Assembly: GCA_002377985.1 (NCBI GenBank) | Contig: DFQW01000160.1 | Location: 5,007 to 20,120 of the forward strand | Source: Halieaceae bacterium UBA3479 | Lineage (GTDB): Bacteria > Pseudomonadota > Gammaproteobacteria > Pseudomonadales > Halieaceae | DNA: 15,114 nucleotides | Reading direction: 5' to 3' | Shown: positions 6,901 to 14,661 of the stretch, one piece after another | Position numbering within the stretch: the first letter of the stretch is position 1 | Layout of the letters: each line of letters opens with the position of its first letter | The notes under the pieces: generated by a model | What the model was told of the DNA's origin: nothing | The model's database searches: none | What the model saw: the letters and a program-made list of their open reading frames with translations, nothing else | Program-made: the position numbers and the translations under genes

Positions 6901-7393
6901 AAAACCGCGTTGGAAACCACTCGCACCAGCGTGCGAGTGCGGCGCGAGCATCACCCTCTCGCCCGTGTAACAAGGCCTGACCAATGTCACCTTGACGCCC
7001 CCCGGACAAGGCAATGAGACCGGTGGCGTGGTCGCGCAACCAGTCCAGCCGCACTCTGGGCCGCCCCAGATATTGGCCCTGCTGATAAGCGCGCGACAGC
7101 AACAGCATCAGGTTGCGATAGCCGGTGTCGTTCTGCGCGAGCAAACACAGCTCGTGGTGCCGATCCTCGTCAATAGGGTCAACGACGTGCAAATCGGCGC
7201 CAATAATTAACTTGATGCCGAGTTCCGAAGCCGCTTTGTAGGCCTTTACCAAACCGAAAAAATTGTGATGATCCGTGATTGCAACGGCAGGCATACCCAG
7301 CTCGGCCACCCGCGCCATCATGGGCTTTATTCGCAACAGCCCGTCGATGAGTGAATATTCGGTATGTAGTCGGAGGTGAACGAAAGTGCTCAT
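3950..7393 (-). CDS. dnaE: DNA polymerase III alpha subunit
   Basis: Catalytic alpha subunit of the replicative DNA polymerase III holoenzyme, 1147 aa against about 1160 in E. coli, colinear throughout. The N-terminal PHP domain (about 1-280) has the degenerate metal site of gammaproteobacterial enzymes: HLRLH with Arg8, and NDVRF with Arg201, where active PHP sites have His. Proofreading should therefore depend on a separate DnaQ. The palm has PGRGSGAGS (353-361) and the catalytic aspartates Asp396 and Asp398 in MPDFDVDF and Asp548 in KFDFLG. Fingers, helix-hairpin-helix and an OB-fold region follow. QDLFGE near 909-914 matches the internal beta-clamp binding motif of E. coli DnaE. ATG 7393 lies 9 nt after the rnhB stop. 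The TAG stop is overlapped by the NUDIX start, so DnaE termination and NUDIX initiation are probably coupled. Confidence 0.98.
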   Translation of the reverse strand: MSTFVHLRLHTEYSLIDGLLRIKPMMARVAELGMPAVAITDHHNFFGLVKAYKAASELGIKLIIGADLHVVDPIDEDRHHELCLLAQNDTGYRNLMLLLSRAYQQGQYLGRPRVRLDWLRDHATGLIALSGGRQGDIGQALLHGREGDARAALARWCEWFPTRFYLEIQRTGRADEEDYLHAVVALAGEYDCPVVATNDVRFMQAEEFEAHEARVCIGDGRTLDDPRRLRAYSDQQYLRSAEEMMSLFEDIPEAIENTIEIARRCSVSMTLGQPFLPNFPVPEGETIEQFLSRVSHEGLIRRFPQRTPAELDPYRERLDFELATINQMGFPGYFLVVMDFIRWAKEHEIPVGPGRGSGAGSLVAYALGITDLDPIAYDLLFERFLNPDRVSMPDFDVDFCMERRDEVIDYVAQTYGRQSVSQIITFGTMAAKAVVRDVARVQGKPYGLADRMSKLIPFEVGMTLAKALEQEEQLVQLLEEDSSAQEIWDMAVQLEGLTRNAGKHAGGVVIAPSELTDFSPVYCDEEGGGLVTQYDKNDVEEAGLVKFDFLGLRTLTIIQWAIEMVDSRGAGSLDIDRIPLDDPEVFRLLQAGDTTAVFQLESRGMKELIKNLRPDCFEDIIALVALFRPGPLQSGMVENFINRKHGREPIAFPDAVYQHEWLKPILEPTYGIILYQEQVMQIAQVLAGYTLGGADLLRRAMGKKKPEEMAQQRSVFEEGAAKKGIDPTLAMKIFDLVEKFAGYGFNKSHSAAYALVSYQTAWLKTHHPAEFMAAVMSSDIDNTDKLLTFRDEARRMGLQVLPPSIQEGLYAFSVTPEGKIRYGLGAIKGLGAGPISNIIAARENGSFTSLFDLCARTDPRKVNRRALEALVKSGALDELGVERWILLASLDDAIRAAEQVANNTAAGMQDLFGEVIAAGDSADDPYREYRHSRPWTLTELLNAEKESLGSFLSGHPMEAYEAEVRKFAPRRIRELQANNQAVVAGLILDMRTIKTQRGPMAVLTLDDGSGQIEATVYNDVFTEHRDLLQKDRIVLLEGRLQVDDFNGGLAMRTKTARSLEEARKARVSQLRLRVPSHMVDEAFSKLLANTLRPAVGGQCPVVMEYMQPKGSVAIRLGGAWQVHPSDALLDELRVAVGNEAAEWVYES

Positions 7394-7402
7394 GAGCTCA
7401 CG

Positions 7403-8011
7403 CTATCCCACCTCGGGGTCTACCAGCAAGCGCTTCACCGGGCCAAAGCTGCGACGATGAATAGGTGACACCCCCAGTGCGTTGAGCGCGGTCAGATGCG
7501 CCTTGGTGGGATATCCCTTGTGAGCCGCCAGACCATAGCCCGGATAACGGCTGTCCAGTGCAACCATCTCTTGGTCACGGGCGACTTTGGCGAGAATCGA
7601 CGCGGCGCTGATAGCAGGTTCTGTCAAATCTCCTTTGACGATTGCCCGCGCCTCGTAAGGCCATTGCGGTAACCGATTTCCATCCACCAATACCAGAGAG
7701 GGTTGGATCGACAATGCCTCCACCGCACGCCGCATTGCCAATAGCGACGCCTGCAGGATATTAAGCTCATCTATCTCTGCGACCGTACTTCGTCCCAGCG
7801 CCCAGGATCTCGCTTCCTCGCGAATAGTCTCAGACAGCGCGCGCCGTTTTGCTTCAGATAACGCCTTGGAATCTGTCAGGCCGGGCAGTGGGTAATCAGG
7901 CAGGATTACTGCCGCGGCGATCACATCCCCCGCCAGCGGGCCACGCCCCACCTCATCTACGCCCGCGATCACATGTCCCGCCGTGTGCCCAAACAAATCC
8001 GCCGTCTGCAT
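7403..8011 (-). CDS. rnhB: Ribonuclease HII
   Basis: Endonuclease that cuts RNA in RNA-DNA hybrids and at single ribonucleotides left in DNA; cytoplasmic. 202 aa, normal length. The type 2 RNase H signature is intact: [14 protein letters not shown] (Asp19, Glu20, GRG), Asp110 in LVLVDGN, Asp128 in [21 protein letters not shown], and the C-terminal [20 protein letters not shown] 8011 shares its A with the lpxB stop (TGATG); a GTG one codon upstream (8014) overlaps the same stop as GTGA and would add one Met. Either way translation is coupled to lpxB. It stands directly before dnaE, as in E. coli. Confidence 0.97.
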   Translation of the reverse strand: MQTADLFGHTAGHVIAGVDEVGRGPLAGDVIAAAVILPDYPLPGLTDSKALSEAKRRALSETIREEARSWALGRSTVAEIDELNILQASLLAMRRAVEALSIQPSLVLVDGNRLPQWPYEARAIVKGDLTEPAISAASILAKVARDQEMVALDSRYPGYGLAAHKGYPTKAHLTALNALGVSPIHRRSFGPVKRLLVDPEVG

Positions 8012-9147
8012 CACGCCGCTATCATGGGCTGCAACGCCGCGATGGTACGCTCGGCAAATTGACCGCCGATCTGATCTGCAAGGGCTGCAAAGGTCTCTAT
8101 CTGCTGGTCTGCCTCGGCGCCCAGAATACGCATCATCGCGCCGGCAAGCTTGTCCGCAGTCGCCTCGCCTTGCAGATACTCGGGTACTACTGCGCGCCCC
8201 GCCAAAATATTGGGGAGCCCCACATGAGGCGTTTTGACCATGCGGGAGAGGATGGACCAGGAAACGGGTGCCATGCGATAGGCGATGACCATCGGTTTGC
8301 GCATCAGCATGGCCTCCAGCGTGGCTGTCCCCGAAGCCAATAACACAGCATCACTGGCAGCCATCACCCCTCTGCCGCTGCCGCTGATCACGGTCACATT
8401 GAGTGAGTACGTACTGAGCATCTGACGAATCTGCGCTTCTCGATGGCTATTGGCGGCGGGGATGACAAAAGACAGACTGGCATCGCGCTGCTGCAACTGA
8501 TGCATGGTCTGGGCGAACACCGGCATCAGGTGGCGCACCTCGGCCTCCCGGCTACCGGGAAGCACCGCCACCAGCGTTTTGTTAACCGGCAGCCCCAACT
8601 CGACGCGGAGTTGCTCTGGGGAGGCGAGGTGCTTCAGGTCATCGATCAGCGGATGTCCCACACAGACAGCATCAATGCCCGCTTGTTCATAAACAGCGAC
8701 CTCGAAGGGCAGCAGGCAGAGCATCTTGTCGACTGATTCGCGGATACCTTTGATGCGGCCCCGGCGCCAGGCCCACACTGAGGGGCTTACCAGATGGGCT
8801 GTGGTGATCCCGCCCTCGCGCAGTCGCCGCTCGACGGGCAGGTTAAAGTCGGGGCTATCGATGCCCACAAACAACCCGGGTGCCCAATCCAGCTGCTGGG
8901 CAATGAGGTCGCGTCGAATTTTAAGTAGCTCCGGCAACCGCTTTAGCGGTTCCACCAAACCCATCACTGACAACCGGTCTATGGGGTGGCTGGAGGCAAA
9001 GCCGGCAGCCTGCATCTCGCTGCCACCGATCCCTCGGGCATCGATACCGGGGCAGGCCTCCCGCCATGCGCTGAGCACCGCACCCGCCAGAATGTCACCG
9101 GAGGCTTCTCCCGCGCACATACCCAGACGCAGTGCCGAATCGGTCAC
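8011..9147 (-). CDS. lpxB: Lipid-A-disaccharide synthase
   Basis: GT19 glycosyltransferase joining UDP-2,3-diacylglucosamine to lipid X to form the beta-1,6 disaccharide of lipid A; peripheral inner-membrane enzyme. 378 aa against 382 in E. coli. Motifs in order: CAGEASGD (11-18), GIDSPDFN (95-102), [11 protein letters not shown] (121-131), LPFE (146-149), VGHPL (163-167) and LPGSREAE (196-203). The GTG start at 9147 shares its G with the lpxA TAG stop (TAGTG). A GGGGA lies about 11 nt upstream, so the start rests mainly on overlap and on alignment of the GEASGD N-terminus. Its own stop overlaps the rnhB start. Confidence 0.97.
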   Translation of the reverse strand: MTDSALRLGMCAGEASGDILAGAVLSAWREACPGIDARGIGGSEMQAAGFASSHPIDRLSVMGLVEPLKRLPELLKIRRDLIAQQLDWAPGLFVGIDSPDFNLPVERRLREGGITTAHLVSPSVWAWRRGRIKGIRESVDKMLCLLPFEVAVYEQAGIDAVCVGHPLIDDLKHLASPEQLRVELGLPVNKTLVAVLPGSREAEVRHLMPVFAQTMHQLQQRDASLSFVIPAANSHREAQIRQMLSTYSLNVTVISGSGRGVMAASDAVLLASGTATLEAMLMRKPMVIAYRMAPVSWSILSRMVKTPHVGLPNILAGRAVVPEYLQGEATADKLAGAMMRILGAEADQQIETFAALADQIGGQFAERTIAALQPMIAA

Positions 9148-9917
9148 TACCGGACAATTCCCCGCTGTGACTGCCTCAGGGAATCCATGAGCATCTGGAT
9201 GCTGGGGGTGTCTTCCACCATCGTCTGAAGTCGCTCGAGGGCGACTTCCAGCGTCAATCCCTGACGGTATACGATTTTGAATGCGCGACGGAGTGCGGCG
9301 ATCTCGTCGGCATTAAAACCGCGTCTCCGCAGACCCTCGGTATTAATGGTTTTGGCCACGGCGGGACTGCCGGCAACGGTAACAAAAGCGGGAACATCTT
9401 TGCCGATGGAGGTGCCCATACCGCTGAAGCTGTGAGCACCGATTTTGCAAAACTGGTGTACCAGGGTGTAACCAGACAGAATCGCCCAATCCCCCACTTC
9501 GACGTGCCCGGCAAGCGCCGTGTTGTTCACAAGAATCGTGTTGTTACCCACAATACTGTCGTGCCCAATATGAACGTAGGCCATGATGAGATTGCGATCA
9601 CCGATTTGGGTCAGCGACCGATCCTGAATCGTGCCACGATGTATCGTCACATTTTCGCGAATAATATTGTCATCGCCGATATGCAACTCGGTCGGCTCAT
9701 CCCGATATTTGAGATCGGGCGTGGCCTCACCAACTGTCGAAAACTGATAGATGTGATTGCGCAAACCAATCCGGGTGGGGCCCTTGATGACAACGTGGGA
9801 CTCAATCACCGAGCCCTCACCTATTTCTACGTCAGGTCCGATCAGCGTCCAGGGGCCAACCCGCACAGAATCGTGAAGACGGGCGCTGGGGTGGATAATG
9901 GCAGTGTCGTGAATCAC
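9147..9917 (-). CDS. lpxA: UDP-N-acetylglucosamine acyltransferase
   Basis: First step of lipid A synthesis: moves a 3-hydroxyacyl chain from acyl carrier protein to the 3-OH of UDP-GlcNAc. 256 aa against 262 in E. coli; a left-handed parallel beta-helix of hexapeptide repeats (residues about 1-185) followed by a C-terminal helical region containing GLRRRGF. The catalytic base is His119 in HIGHD (E. coli His125), with His116 next to it. The hydrocarbon-ruler position, Gly173 in E. coli, aligns to Met167 here (GAHSFSGMG), as in Pseudomonas aeruginosa, so a 10-carbon 3-hydroxyacyl donor is predicted. GTG start at 9917, 3 nt after the fabZ stop; no clear Shine-Dalgarno, but MIHDTAIIHPSA aligns with the E. 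coli N-terminus. It overlaps lpxB by 1 nt. Confidence 0.98.
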   Translation of the reverse strand: MIHDTAIIHPSARLHDSVRVGPWTLIGPDVEIGEGSVIESHVVIKGPTRIGLRNHIYQFSTVGEATPDLKYRDEPTELHIGDDNIIRENVTIHRGTIQDRSLTQIGDRNLIMAYVHIGHDSIVGNNTILVNNTALAGHVEVGDWAILSGYTLVHQFCKIGAHSFSGMGTSIGKDVPAFVTVAGSPAVAKTINTEGLRRRGFNADEIAALRRAFKIVYRQGLTLEVALERLQTMVEDTPSIQMLMDSLRQSQRGIVR

Positions 9918-9920
9918 AAT

Positions 9921-10355
9921 TCACCGGTTCGCGCACAAAATTGTGCCGGCAGCCGCCAGCTCGTCCCCAACCCGCGCCTCCACTTCGAACTTCCAGATAC
10001 CGCGTCGCTCACTCAGTATCTTTGCGTAGAGCATGACCTGATCTCCCGGCACACACGGTCGCTTGAAGCGAAGGTCATCGGCGCCCACAAAGTAATAGAT
10101 CGAACCGTCGGCGGGGGTTTTATCCATGGTGACAAATCCGAGAATACCCGCTGCTTGCGCCATGGCCTCGAGCAACAAGACCCCGGGAAAGACCGGCATA
10201 CCGGGAAAGTGACCATCAAAAAAGGGCTCGTTAATCGTGAGGTTTTTGTACGCTTCGATACGCTCCCCCGGGGTCACCGATACGACCCGATCCACCAGCA
10301 AAAAGGGATAGCGGTGCGGCAGGCGGCGTCTTATCTCCTCAATGTCGAGTGTCAC
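9921..10355 (-). CDS. fabZ: 3-hydroxyacyl-ACP dehydratase FabZ
   Basis: Dehydrates 3-hydroxyacyl-ACP to trans-2-enoyl-ACP in type II fatty-acid elongation; single hot-dog-fold protein of 144 aa, normal length. Motifs: [13 protein letters not shown] (12-24), [20 protein letters not shown] with catalytic His49 and Glu63, and the C-terminal [16 protein letters not shown]. Start GTG 10355 is chosen over longer in-frame starts because it has a strong GGGGGAGA Shine-Dalgarno 6 nt upstream and gives the usual TLDIEEI N-terminus. GTGA overlaps the lpxD stop by 4 nt. The enzyme competes with LpxA and LpxD for the same 3-hydroxyacyl-ACP pool, which explains its place inside the lpx cluster. Confidence 0.97.
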   Translation of the reverse strand: MTLDIEEIRRRLPHRYPFLLVDRVVSVTPGERIEAYKNLTINEPFFDGHFPGMPVFPGVLLLEAMAQAAGILGFVTMDKTPADGSIYYFVGADDLRFKRPCVPGDQVMLYAKILSERRGIWKFEVEARVGDELAAAGTILCANR

Positions 10356-11389
10356 GCGCTGTCTCCCCCTTTCTTGTCCAATCCTGCTAATTTTTCCAGC
10401 TCTGCAATCCGTCTGGCCATATGGTCCAACTGGGTGAAGCGCGAGGCGCTGCGCAACCAAGCGCGCAGTGGCTGGATCGGAGTCCCCGAGGAATAGTGCC
10501 CTGCCTCGGTCACCGAGCTGGCTACACGCCCCTGGCCGCCTATATGCACGTCATCCGCAATCGTGAGGTGCCCCGCCATACCGACCTGACCGGCGATGAT
10601 GCATCTGGCACCAATGTGGGTGCTGCCCGAAATACCGGCCTGCGCGGCAATGGCAGTGCGACTGCCTACGCGGGCGCCATGTCCGATTTGAACCAGATTG
10701 TCGATAATTGCACCATCTTCGACTACGGTATCTTCCAGTGCACCGCGGTCTATTGTCGAATTTGCACCGATCTGCACGTCATTGCCGAGCACCACACTGG
10801 CCAGCTGCTCTATCTTGACCCATCCGTCGGGCCCCGGTGCAAAGCCAAAGCCATCAGCACCTATCGTCGCGTTGGGATGAATCATGCACCGCTCACCAAT
10901 GGTCACGGCATGACAAATCACTGCGCCCGGCTTGACCACCGTATCATTGCCAATGACGGTGTCATGCCCGATGTAAGCCCCGGCGCCAATCCAGACGCGG
11001 TCACCCAATGACACACCGGGCTCGACGCAGGCGCCCGCATCGATGGTGACGCCGGTACCCAGCACGACGCCATCGGCGACAAAAGCGCGGCTGTCGACAC
11101 AGCCACTGGCAAGCGGGTGATTGTCAAAAAGCACTGAGGCTTTGGCGTAGGTGATATAGGGCGCCTCACTTAGCAGTGCATTGCCGGGCCACCGGTCCGA
11201 CCAATCTGGATGAAGTATGACAGCGCCCGCCAAGGTCTTGTTCAGCTTGGTCAGATGCTTTTTCTCCGAAACAAAACTGAGATCGTGAGCGGTGGCTGAT
11301 TCAAGCGTGGCGAGGGACCGGATCTCGTAATCCGGATCCCCCTTCAGCTCCAGCTCCAGAGCCGCGGCAAGCGTCCCCAGCGCCGGCAT
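10352..11389 (-). CDS. lpxD: UDP-3-O-(3-hydroxyacyl)glucosamine N-acyltransferase
   Basis: Third lipid A step: adds the N-linked 3-hydroxyacyl chain from ACP to UDP-3-O-acyl-glucosamine. 345 aa against 341 in E. coli. The N-terminal uridine-binding domain (about 1-95, with [11 protein letters not shown]) is followed by hexapeptide repeats of a left-handed beta-helix (about 96-300; [10 protein letters not shown] at 176-185) and a C-terminal helix ([16 protein letters not shown]). The catalytic His237 in QIGHG corresponds to E. coli His239. ATG 11389 lies 7 nt after the skp stop, with GGAG about 10 nt upstream inside skp. It ends in a GTGA overlap with fabZ. Confidence 0.97.
   Translation of the reverse strand: MPALGTLAAALELELKGDPDYEIRSLATLESATAHDLSFVSEKKHLTKLNKTLAGAVILHPDWSDRWPGNALLSEAPYITYAKASVLFDNHPLASGCVDSRAFVADGVVLGTGVTIDAGACVEPGVSLGDRVWIGAGAYIGHDTVIGNDTVVKPGAVICHAVTIGERCMIHPNATIGADGFGFAPGPDGWVKIEQLASVVLGNDVQIGANSTIDRGALEDTVVEDGAIIDNLVQIGHGARVGSRTAIAAQAGISGSTHIGARCIIAGQVGMAGHLTIADDVHIGGQGRVASSVTEAGHYSSGTPIQPLRAWLRSASRFTQLDHMARRIAELEKLAGLDKKGGDSA
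10362..10369 (-). promoter_or_regulatory. Strong ribosome binding site deciding the fabZ start
   Basis: Minus-strand GGGGGAGA inside the end of lpxD lies 6 nt before the GTG at 10355. It fixes the 144-aa FabZ and rules out the 179-aa open frame extending into lpxD. Confidence 0.7.
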
Positions 11390-11396
11390 GAGGCGA

Positions 11397-11909
11397 TTAC
11401 TCCGCGCCCATTTGATTCATTTTGTCTGACACTTTAGCCGTGATGTTGTAACCCAGATCAGCGTGGATAACCGCCTGTTGCTGCAGCAGCAGGCCGATTT
11501 GTTCTGTCTCAATAATCTGACGCAGGACTTCCTGAGCCTGCGGCGCCAGCTCCTGCATTACGCGCTGCGCGTTCTGCGTTTGCAGCGCCTGCAATTTCTT
11601 GGCGACATACTCAAGATCGGACTGTTTGCTCGCCATTTTCTGGCGCGCCGCCACCTGACCTTCCTCGCTCATGGCCGCCTGGTCGCGCTGGAAATCTTTG
11701 ACCAATTTATCAAGCTCTGCCCGTAAGGCGTCAAACTGAGCTTTATCTGAGGCAAAGTCTTCGTTGCTCTCGAACTCCTCCAAGCGCTGCTGTGCCACAT
11801 CAGTCTGCAGTATGGCCTGCTCTAGATTAACAACAGCGATTCGTCCCTGAGCCAGCACCACTGTCGGCAGCACCAACAACAGGCCTGCCAACCAAACTCT
11901 TACGTTCAT
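11397..11909 (-). CDS. skp: Periplasmic chaperone Skp/OmpH
   Basis: Trimeric periplasmic holdase that carries unfolded outer-membrane proteins from Sec to BamA. 170 aa with a Sec signal peptide: MNVRVWLAGLLLVLPTVVLA, predicted cleavage before Gln21. The mature part starts with the conserved RIAVVNLEQAIL strand. Residues of about 45-135 form long charged, Gln-rich helices consistent with the Skp coiled-coil tentacles, and it ends with the DLGYNITAKVSDKMNQ segment. ATG 11909 is preferred because GGAGA lies 7 nt upstream and gives a standard signal peptide. An in-frame ATG at 11936 sharing its A with the bamA stop (TGATG) would add nine polar residues ahead of the signal. It sits between bamA and lpxD as in E. 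coli. Confidence 0.95.
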   Translation of the reverse strand: MNVRVWLAGLLLVLPTVVLAQGRIAVVNLEQAILQTDVAQQRLEEFESNEDFASDKAQFDALRAELDKLVKDFQRDQAAMSEEGQVAARQKMASKQSDLEYVAKKLQALQTQNAQRVMQELAPQAQEVLRQIIETEQIGLLLQQQAVIHADLGYNITAKVSDKMNQMGAE

Positions 11910-11916
11910 CCAACTA

Positions 11917-11921
11917 TCTCC
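11917..11921 (-). promoter_or_regulatory. Ribosome binding site deciding the skp start
   Basis: Minus-strand GGAGA, 7 nt before ATG 11909. It supports the 170-aa form over the start at 11936, which overlaps the bamA stop. Confidence 0.6.
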
Positions 11922-11935
11922 ATATTTTCTTGCCA

Positions 11936-14614
11936 TCAGAAGCCCCGGCCCATGGTGAATTGAAAGACCTCTCTCTCATCAATCGGACTGGCATTCAGCG
12001 GCTTCGCCAAACTGAATGTGAGTGGACCAAAACCCGACAACCATGTCACACCGAGACCGACAGAGTAACGCAATTCGCCCGCGTCGATACCAAAACAATT
12101 CACCTGATTTTCACGACATTTTGTGTTGAAAACGTTACCCACATCGAAGAAAAACGCCGTGCGCAAGGAACTGCGATCCTTGATAAAGGGCATCGGGAAC
12201 AACACCTCGGCGCTACCCTCAATGAGCACATTACCCCCAAAAGGGTCAGGTTCGTTGTAAAACTGTTGCACCGGAATCTTTCCAGTCTCTGGGTCAACCA
12301 CGTAGCCATAGCCGCGTCCGTCCGGTCCACCTATCTCAGTGGGTCGTCCGTTTTCGTCTATCGCCGTCACCGCCGTATTGGCCTGATAAACCGCGGGGGG
12401 CGTGCTGCGCGGCCCCAGCGTATTGGTTTCATAGCCGCGTACAGAGCCGAATCCTCCCGCGAAAAAGTGCTCGTAAAACGGCAACTCACTGGTCGCTCCG
12501 TAGCCGTCACCGTAGCCCAGCTCACCGCGCAGATGGAGCGTAAACTCGCCAAACAGAGGAAAGTAGATCTCTCCTCGATAGTTCAGTTTATAAAACTCCA
12601 GATCCGACAGCGGCACAGCCACCTCCAGCGAGAGCGACTGAGATGCGCCTCGGGTTGCCAACTGGCCCCGGTTCAGGGTCGATTGCAGCCAGCTACCGGT
12701 CAGCGTGTAGTTCAGGTATTTATCCCCGTTGAGATCAAGAAAGCCCTCTCCATCCGGGGGTGAGAGCGCTGAAGCGGGAATGGTGTCGATCGGTTGCAAT
12801 ACCTCGGCCGCAGCGTAGCTGCCATTGGGTTGAAGCGTGGTGTAAAACCAGTATTCAATCTCGGGTGCCAACACCGGGCTGGCAGCAATCTCCTGCACCG
12901 CGTAGGAGCCGGAGGTAATCTTGGTATCGGTGACCCCGACCGAAAAACCCAGACGCTGTGTTTCGCTAATGGGGTACCCGAAGTTGACGCTGGCACCCAC
13001 CGTATCCGTGGTGTAGCTGGCAACGTTAATCTTGGACAGATCTGTCTTTCGGTAAAACGTGCTAAACCCGCGACTCACTCCGTCCTCGGTAAAATAGGGG
13101 TTGGTGTAGTTCAGGCTGATCACGTCCTGATAGCGTGACGAGTTGAGCGATACGCCGACCCGACGCCCCGTCCCCAGAAAATTGTTCTGCTGCAGGTTCA
13201 GCCCGAGAATCAATCCGGCATCCTGTGCATAACCCAGGCTCCCCCCGATGGACCCAAAGGACTGCTCCTCCACGCTAAAATCCACATCTATCAAGTCATC
13301 GGACCCCGGAACTTCCGTTGTTTCGACTTTGGCGGTTTTGAAAAAGCCCAGACGCTCCAGACGGATCCGCGATTGTTCAATCGCCGCGGAGGACGCCGGC
13401 GCTGATTCCATCTGGCGCATCTCCCGCCGCAAGACTTCATCCATGGTGGTCATATTGCCGGCAAAGTTAATACGTCTTACGTAGGTGCGCTTGCCCGGGT
13501 CGATGAAAAACTTCATTGCGACTGTGTTGTTGTCCTCGTCGATCTCCGGCATGCCCGTCACTTTGGCAAAGTTGTATCCCTCGTTACCCAACCGTCGAGT
13601 CAAATAGTCCTCTGTCGCTGTTACCAGTTGCTGGGAGTAAACCTGCTCGGGTTGCACGATCAGAAAGCGGTTCAGGTCATCCTCGGGCAATACCAGATCT
13701 CCGCTCAGGCCTACTTCGCTGACGGTGAATTTATTGCCCTCGGTCACGTTGGCGGTGATGTAGACCTCTTCCTTATTGGGGGAGACCGCCACTTGGGTCG
13801 AATCGATATTGAATTGCAGGTAGCCCCGATCGAGGTAATAAGACGAAAGCGTCTCCAAATCAGAGGTCAATTTTTCCTTGGAGTACTTATTGTCACTGGT
13901 AAAAAACGAAAACCACCCACCCGTTTTTAACTCGAACAAATCGATCAGATCTTCATCGGAGAAAATCGTGTTCCCCACGACGTTGATGTGTTTGATCGTG
14001 GCAACGGTGCCCTCGTTGACTTCGATCGCAATGGAGACACGATTACGGGGCTCAGCGATGACTTCTGAATCGATACTCGCGTCGTATCGACCCTGCAGCA
14101 CGTATTGCCGCTGCAACTCAAGCTTCATACCTTCGAGGGTGGAGCGCTGAAACACCTGCCCCACCGCCAGCCCGGCGCCCTTCAACCCATCCAGCAGAGC
14201 CTCGGTTTCAATGGCTTTGTTACCGTCTATGGTGATTTCGCTGATGCTGGGCCGCTCGGCCACCACCACCACCAAAACGCCGCCATCCCGCGCGATCGAA
14301 ATGTCGTCAAAGTTGCCGGTAGCAAAAAGACTCTTGGCAGCGGCCCTGATGCCATAGGTATCGATAGCATCTCCAACACCCACGGGCAGCGCGGCAAATA
14401 CGCTCCCCGGAGAGATACGCTGCAGACCTTCGACCCGAATGTCCTGAATAACAAACGGCTCGGATTGCGCCCAAGCCGTCTGCCATAACCCCGTGAGGGT
14501 CAGGACGGTCGTCAAGGACCAAAGCAAACGGCGAAGCGTGATCAAAGCGTATCTCAACAAATTTGGGTGGTGAGGGCCAACGGCAATTCCGCGCCGAAGG
14601 TCTGCAATTGCCAT
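11936..14614 (-). CDS. bamA: Outer membrane protein assembly factor BamA
   Basis: Central Omp85-family subunit of the BAM complex, inserting beta-barrel proteins into the outer membrane. 892 aa from ATG 14614. A signal sequence ends at AWA-Gln50, followed by five POTRA domains (about 53-121, 122-202, 205-294, 296-374, 376-450) and a 16-strand barrel (451-892). The conserved loop-6 motif VRGYETNTLGP is at 725-735 (E. coli VRGF), and the chain ends in Phe as outer-membrane barrels do. It is longer than E. coli BamA (810), partly from extracellular insertions near 585-635 and 739-792. Cys833 and Cys840 could form a loop disulfide. The 49-residue leader is long and no Shine-Dalgarno precedes ATG 14614. 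A TTG at 14545 with GAGA 6 nt upstream would give a normal 26-residue signal, so the start is uncertain. It lies downstream of rseP and upstream of skp. Confidence 0.97.
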   Translation of the reverse strand: MAIADLRRGIAVGPHHPNLLRYALITLRRLLWSLTTVLTLTGLWQTAWAQSEPFVIQDIRVEGLQRISPGSVFAALPVGVGDAIDTYGIRAAAKSLFATGNFDDISIARDGGVLVVVVAERPSISEITIDGNKAIETEALLDGLKGAGLAVGQVFQRSTLEGMKLELQRQYVLQGRYDASIDSEVIAEPRNRVSIAIEVNEGTVATIKHINVVGNTIFSDEDLIDLFELKTGGWFSFFTSDNKYSKEKLTSDLETLSSYYLDRGYLQFNIDSTQVAVSPNKEEVYITANVTEGNKFTVSEVGLSGDLVLPEDDLNRFLIVQPEQVYSQQLVTATEDYLTRRLGNEGYNFAKVTGMPEIDEDNNTVAMKFFIDPGKRTYVRRINFAGNMTTMDEVLRREMRQMESAPASSAAIEQSRIRLERLGFFKTAKVETTEVPGSDDLIDVDFSVEEQSFGSIGGSLGYAQDAGLILGLNLQQNNFLGTGRRVGVSLNSSRYQDVISLNYTNPYFTEDGVSRGFSTFYRKTDLSKINVASYTTDTVGASVNFGYPISETQRLGFSVGVTDTKITSGSYAVQEIAASPVLAPEIEYWFYTTLQPNGSYAAAEVLQPIDTIPASALSPPDGEGFLDLNGDKYLNYTLTGSWLQSTLNRGQLATRGASQSLSLEVAVPLSDLEFYKLNYRGEIYFPLFGEFTLHLRGELGYGDGYGATSELPFYEHFFAGGFGSVRGYETNTLGPRSTPPAVYQANTAVTAIDENGRPTEIGGPDGRGYGYVVDPETGKIPVQQFYNEPDPFGGNVLIEGSAEVLFPMPFIKDRSSLRTAFFFDVGNVFNTKCRENQVNCFGIDAGELRYSVGLGVTWLSGFGPLTFSLAKPLNASPIDEREVFQFTMGRGF

Positions 14615-14661
14615 GGCGCCGCGGAAGGATACAGCATGGCTATACCCAGTGTCTTTGTCGA

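Noticed and set aside
3950..7393. Active PHP exonuclease in DnaE
   Set aside because: Key His positions are replaced (Arg8, Arg201) as in other gammaproteobacterial DnaE, so the site is probably degenerate although TDHHN is kept.
10356..10460. 35-codon N-terminal extension of FabZ
   Set aside because: It overlaps the end of lpxD, lacks family similarity, and the GTG at 10355 has a strong Shine-Dalgarno.
9432..10496. 354-codon open frame on the plus strand, antisense to lpxA, fabZ and lpxD
   Set aside because: All three minus-strand genes are complete and recognisable; the plus-strand product shows no domain, and long antisense frames are common opposite GC-rich genes.
11930..12763. 277-codon plus-strand open frame opposite the bamA barrel region
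   Set aside because: Shadow of bamA; composition is that of a reverse-complement reading and no family is recognised.
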